Notes under the pieces: generated by a model
Database searches by the model: none
Seen by the model: only the letters and a program-made list of their open reading frames with translations
Told to the model about the DNA's origin: nothing
Made by a program: the position numbers and the translations under genes
Assembly: GCA_964349515.1 (NCBI GenBank)
Contig: CAYGHG010000109.1
Location: 1 to 8,265, forward strand
DNA: 8,265 nucleotides
Reading direction: 5' to 3'
Source: CAYGHG01 sp964349515
Lineage (GTDB): Bacteria > Oederibacteriota > PGYV01 > CAYGHG01
Shown here: positions 6,274 to 8,265 of the stretch, in pieces
Layout: each line of letters begins with the position of its first letter
Numbering within the stretch: position 1 is the first letter of the stretch

Positions 6274-7510
6274 AGCGGCGGCGTTTGAAGGCTTTTTAAA
6301 CCGGCTCAACGAAAACAGATACAGGTTTACGCTCGGCAGGATAAAAAAAGCCCTGCGCCTGCTTGGCGGCCCGCAAAACAGTTTTGACGTGATACACTGC
6401 GCGGGCAGCAACGGCAAAGGGTCCGCATGTTCATATATTTCAAGCATTTTGTCCTCTCACGGAATTAAAACGGGGTTATATACATCCCCGCATCTTAAGC
6501 ACCCGCGTGAAAGAATTAAAATCAATGACAAAGATATAAGCCCCGGGTTGTTTGTAAGAGAGGGGCTGAAGCTGAAAAAAAAGCTTGCCGCGGCAAAGAT
6601 TAAACTCACCTATTTTGAATTTATGACAGCGCTCGCTTTCTGCGTATTCCGCGCTTTGAAGGTGCGTTTCGCTGTCATAGAAACAGGCCTCGGCGGCAGG
6701 CTTGACGCCACAAATGTGAACTATAAAAGAAAAAAACTGTCCATACTTACTTCCGTATCCCTTGAACACACTGCGTATCTGGGCAATACAAAGAAAAAAA
6801 TACTGCTGGAAAAAGAAAAGATAATAGGCAGGGGCCGCTGCGTTCACAACCTGAAAGATAAAAAACTTTCAGTGCTGCTTGAAAAACTGCACCCGGGAAA
6901 AATATACGACGCAGAGCGCATGATAACGGTTAAGGGCGCGTCATCGGGGGAGGGGGGCTGCTCGGCTCATTTTGGTTATAAAGGCGGGATGACGGCGCGT
7001 ACGGTCATGCGTGAGCCGGTCCAGCTTGAAAACATAAGGACTGCGCTTGCCTCGCTGTGCGTGCTCGAAGAGCAGGGGCATGTTTTCAGCGCGGCAAAGG
7101 TAAAACAGGGCATACTAAATACAAGGGTGAGGGCAAGGTTTGAACTGAAAAACGGAATATATCTCTCAACCGCGCATAACGCCGAAGCTTTTGAAAAACT
7201 TTTTGAAACGCTTGATATAATGCAGGGAGGCAAAAGGGCGGTTGTGGTTTTTTCGCTTCTTGAAGACAAGGACGCGGAGGCCATATTAAAAATAATTGCA
7301 TCAAGGCCGGGGGTAACGCTCGTATTGACGCGGATAGAGAACCGCCGGGCTTTAGCCATTGAAAAGCTTGAGAAGTTTGTTGTAAGATACAGTATCAAGC
7401 ATGTTATTGAACCTGACAATTTTTCCGCCCTTAAAACCGCGCGTACGCTGGCGGCGGGGGGGGTGGTTGTTGTTGCCGGGTCATTTTATCTTGCAGGCAG
7501 ATTTGCCTGA
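6233..7510 (+). CDS. folC: FolC-family dihydrofolate/folylpolyglutamate synthase
   Basis: FolC enzymes use ATP to add L-glutamate to dihydropteroate and/or extend the polyglutamate tail of folates. The 425 residues have the usual family length. The Mur-ligase-like ATP site is seen as HCAGSNGKGS (55-64), followed by TSPHLKHPRERI (84-95), FAVIETGLGGRLDATN (146-161), SLEHTAYLGNT (176-186) and EKEKII (193-198), in which K194 lines up with the carbamylated lysine. The C-terminal domain ends in VVVAGSFYLAGR. The usual DGAHNP motif reads STAHNA at 312-317: Asp is lost while His315 and Asn316 remain. The start at 6233 overlaps accD by 41 nt; M5 at 6245 is an alternative, and neither has a clear ribosome binding site, so coupling to accD translation is likely. 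A G8 run lies at 7456-7463. Family assignment is firm; the exact substrate preference is not. Confidence 0.9.
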   Translation: MTCSMKTATRRQSKAAAFEGFLNRLNENRYRFTLGRIKKALRLLGGPQNSFDVIHCAGSNGKGSACSYISSILSSHGIKTGLYTSPHLKHPRERIKINDKDISPGLFVREGLKLKKKLAAAKIKLTYFEFMTALAFCVFRALKVRFAVIETGLGGRLDATNVNYKRKKLSILTSVSLEHTAYLGNTKKKILLEKEKIIGRGRCVHNLKDKKLSVLLEKLHPGKIYDAERMITVKGASSGEGGCSAHFGYKGGMTARTVMREPVQLENIRTALASLCVLEEQGHVFSAAKVKQGILNTRVRARFELKNGIYLSTAHNAEAFEKLFETLDIMQGGKRAVVVFSLLEDKDAEAILKIIASRPGVTLVLTRIENRRALAIEKLEKFVVRYSIKHVIEPDNFSALKTARTLAAGGVVVVAGSFYLAGRFA

Positions 7511-7521
7511 AGGGAGCAATA

Positions 7522-8178
7522 ATGAGAATCATAGACGATATAAAGATAGTATTTAAGAGGGATCCGGCCGCGAAAAATATTATTGAGGTGCTGTTTATGT
7601 ACCCCGGCCTTCACGCAATAATCCTGCACAGGCTGGCGCATCTGCTGTGGAAAATCAAACTGCCTCTAATTCCCAGAATGATTTCCGCTTTTTCACGGTT
7701 TCTTACAGGAATTGAAATACACCCTGCCGCTAAAATAGGGTCAGGTTTTTTTATTGACCACGGTATGGGCGTGATTATAGGAGAGACCTCGGAAATCGGC
7801 GACAATGTTCTGATTTATCAGGGCGTGACCCTCGGCGGTACGGGCAAGGATAAGGGAAAGCGCCATCCGACGCTTTGCAGCAATATAGTAGTCGGTGCGG
7901 GCGCCAAAGTGCTTGGTGCCATTACAATAGGTGATAACTGCAAAATAGGCGCCGGTTCAGTCGTAATTAATAATGTGCCCCCCAACTCAACTGTCGTGGG
8001 AATACCGGGCAGGGTGGTCAGGCAGAATGAAAAAAACCCCGAAGAATCGCTCGCGCATGCGAACCTGCCCGACCCGGAAAAGTCAGACATACAGAAACTC
8101 TTAAAAAGAATAGAAAAGTTAGAATTAAAAATGAAAAATAAAGGTAATAAAACAAGCAAGAAGGGGGGAAAAGAATGA
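7522..8178 (+). CDS. cysE: Serine O-acetyltransferase
   Basis: CysE transfers acetyl from acetyl-CoA to L-serine, giving O-acetylserine for cysteine synthesis. The 218-residue protein is the short type, lacking most of the E. coli N-terminal helical domain. A short helical N-terminus (1-60) leads into a left-handed beta-helix with hexapeptide repeats: GIEIHPAAKIGSGFFIDHG (63-81), with E65 and H80 at the catalytic Asp/His positions, VIIGETSEIGDN (84-95), VTLGGTGK (102-109), RHP (114-116), VGAGAKVLG (124-132), IGAGSVV (142-148) and VVGIPGRVV (158-166). The charged, probably helical tail (182-218) ends in GGKE, not the terminal Ile used by E. coli CysE to bind CysK, and is encoded by increasingly AT-rich DNA. 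AGGGAG at 7511-7516 supports the start. No cysK is adjacent; the stop overlaps the next gene in ATGA. Confidence 0.95.
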   Translation: MRIIDDIKIVFKRDPAAKNIIEVLFMYPGLHAIILHRLAHLLWKIKLPLIPRMISAFSRFLTGIEIHPAAKIGSGFFIDHGMGVIIGETSEIGDNVLIYQGVTLGGTGKDKGKRHPTLCSNIVVGAGAKVLGAITIGDNCKIGAGSVVINNVPPNSTVVGIPGRVVRQNEKNPEESLAHANLPDPEKSDIQKLLKRIEKLELKMKNKGNKTSKKGGKE

Positions 8179-8265
8179 TTTATTTAGATTCGGTATCTAT
8201 TAAAGGATACAAATCTATTAAAAGCTTGGAAAATTTTAAATTAAGTAAAATTAATATATTAGTGG
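8175..8265 (+). CDS. N-terminus of an AAA-type (SMC/RecF-like) ATPase, cut by the window edge
   Basis: Only 30 codons are visible. The start MIYLDSVSIKGYKSIKSL, followed by a KINILV strand, is typical of predicted ATPases of the AAA_15/AAA_21 type. In these, the strand lies just before a Walker A loop (usually GxNGxGKS), which would fall beyond the edge here. The start overlaps the cysE stop as ATGA and has a strong AGGGGGG at 8162-8168, so translation is probably coupled to cysE. The 91 bases are only about 20% G+C (18 of 91), far below the upstream genes, which suggests recent acquisition. Such ATPases occur in OLD-like and other anti-phage or DNA-repair modules, often with a TOPRIM or nuclease partner, but the subfamily and role cannot be decided from this fragment. 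Confidence 0.8.
   Translation, partial: MIYLDSVSIKGYKSIKSLENFKLSKINILV

Noticed and set aside
7522..8178. Hexapeptide-repeat protein as a sugar or maltose O-acetyltransferase instead of CysE
   Set aside because: The GIEIHPAAKIG, FIDHG, VIIGET and VTLGGTGK series is specific to serine acetyltransferases.
1..8265. CRISPR array, tRNA, rRNA, insertion sequence or phage genes
   Set aside because: No regularly spaced repeats, tRNA-like folds, transposase motifs or phage proteins are seen in the window.

Overview
The window is a bacterial chromosome segment, and all its genes lie on the + strand. It carries the second half of the tryptophan pathway, trpC-trpF-trpB-trpA. These are followed by a GAF-GAF-HD-GYP signalling protein, accD, folC, cysE and the first 30 codons of an AAA-type ATPase that runs off the right edge. 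Gaps are short and several genes overlap or abut: trpA/HD-GYP, accD/folC and cysE/ATPase overlap, and trpC/trpF are 2 nt apart. I see no clear terminator between genes, so the block probably behaves as one operon or a few tightly linked units.

Lineage: a separate AccD carboxyltransferase with a zinc ribbon, Shine-Dalgarno sites and a dedicated trpF point to a bacterium. Codon use is unlike enterics (frequent ATA for Ile, AGA/AGG for Arg, AAA for Lys) and the proteins are lysine-rich. From memory, the order trpF-trpB-trpA-accD-folC resembles Geobacter-type Deltaproteobacteria, but nothing here fixes the phylum. An uncultivated Gram-negative-like lineage is plausible.

Layout: 1-164 is non-coding, with a 26-bp palindrome (9-34) that looks like a dispersed REP-type repeat, and a plausible extended -10 promoter (103-111) driving trpC. 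165-2775 encodes TrpC, TrpF and TrpB. 2776-2917 is an unusual purine-rich spacer with heptamer repeats and a 13-bp inverted repeat, separating trpB from trpA. 2918-3694 is trpA. 3691-5367 is the HD-GYP protein. 5401-6273 is accD, 6233-7510 folC and 7522-8178 cysE. From 8175 a very AT-rich ATPase gene begins.

How the genes connect: TrpC and TrpF make indole-3-glycerol phosphate, and TrpA/TrpB convert it with L-serine to tryptophan. CysE also uses L-serine, together with acetyl-CoA. AccD works at the acetyl-CoA to malonyl-CoA step, and FolC makes (poly)glutamylated folates for one-carbon metabolism. The cluster thus sits around the serine and acetyl-CoA nodes. The HD-GYP protein would add a cyclic-dinucleotide signalling function, but its link to these pathways is only positional. 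trpE, trpG, trpD and accA are not in the window.

Most of the window is well-recognised housekeeping metabolism. The points most worth a second look are the abrupt AT-rich ATPase joined to cysE by a 4-nt overlap, the repeat-bearing trpB-trpA spacer, the HD-GYP gene with a histone-like basic leader inside a biosynthetic operon, and the altered Asp-Gly-Ala-His-Asn-Pro motif in FolC.
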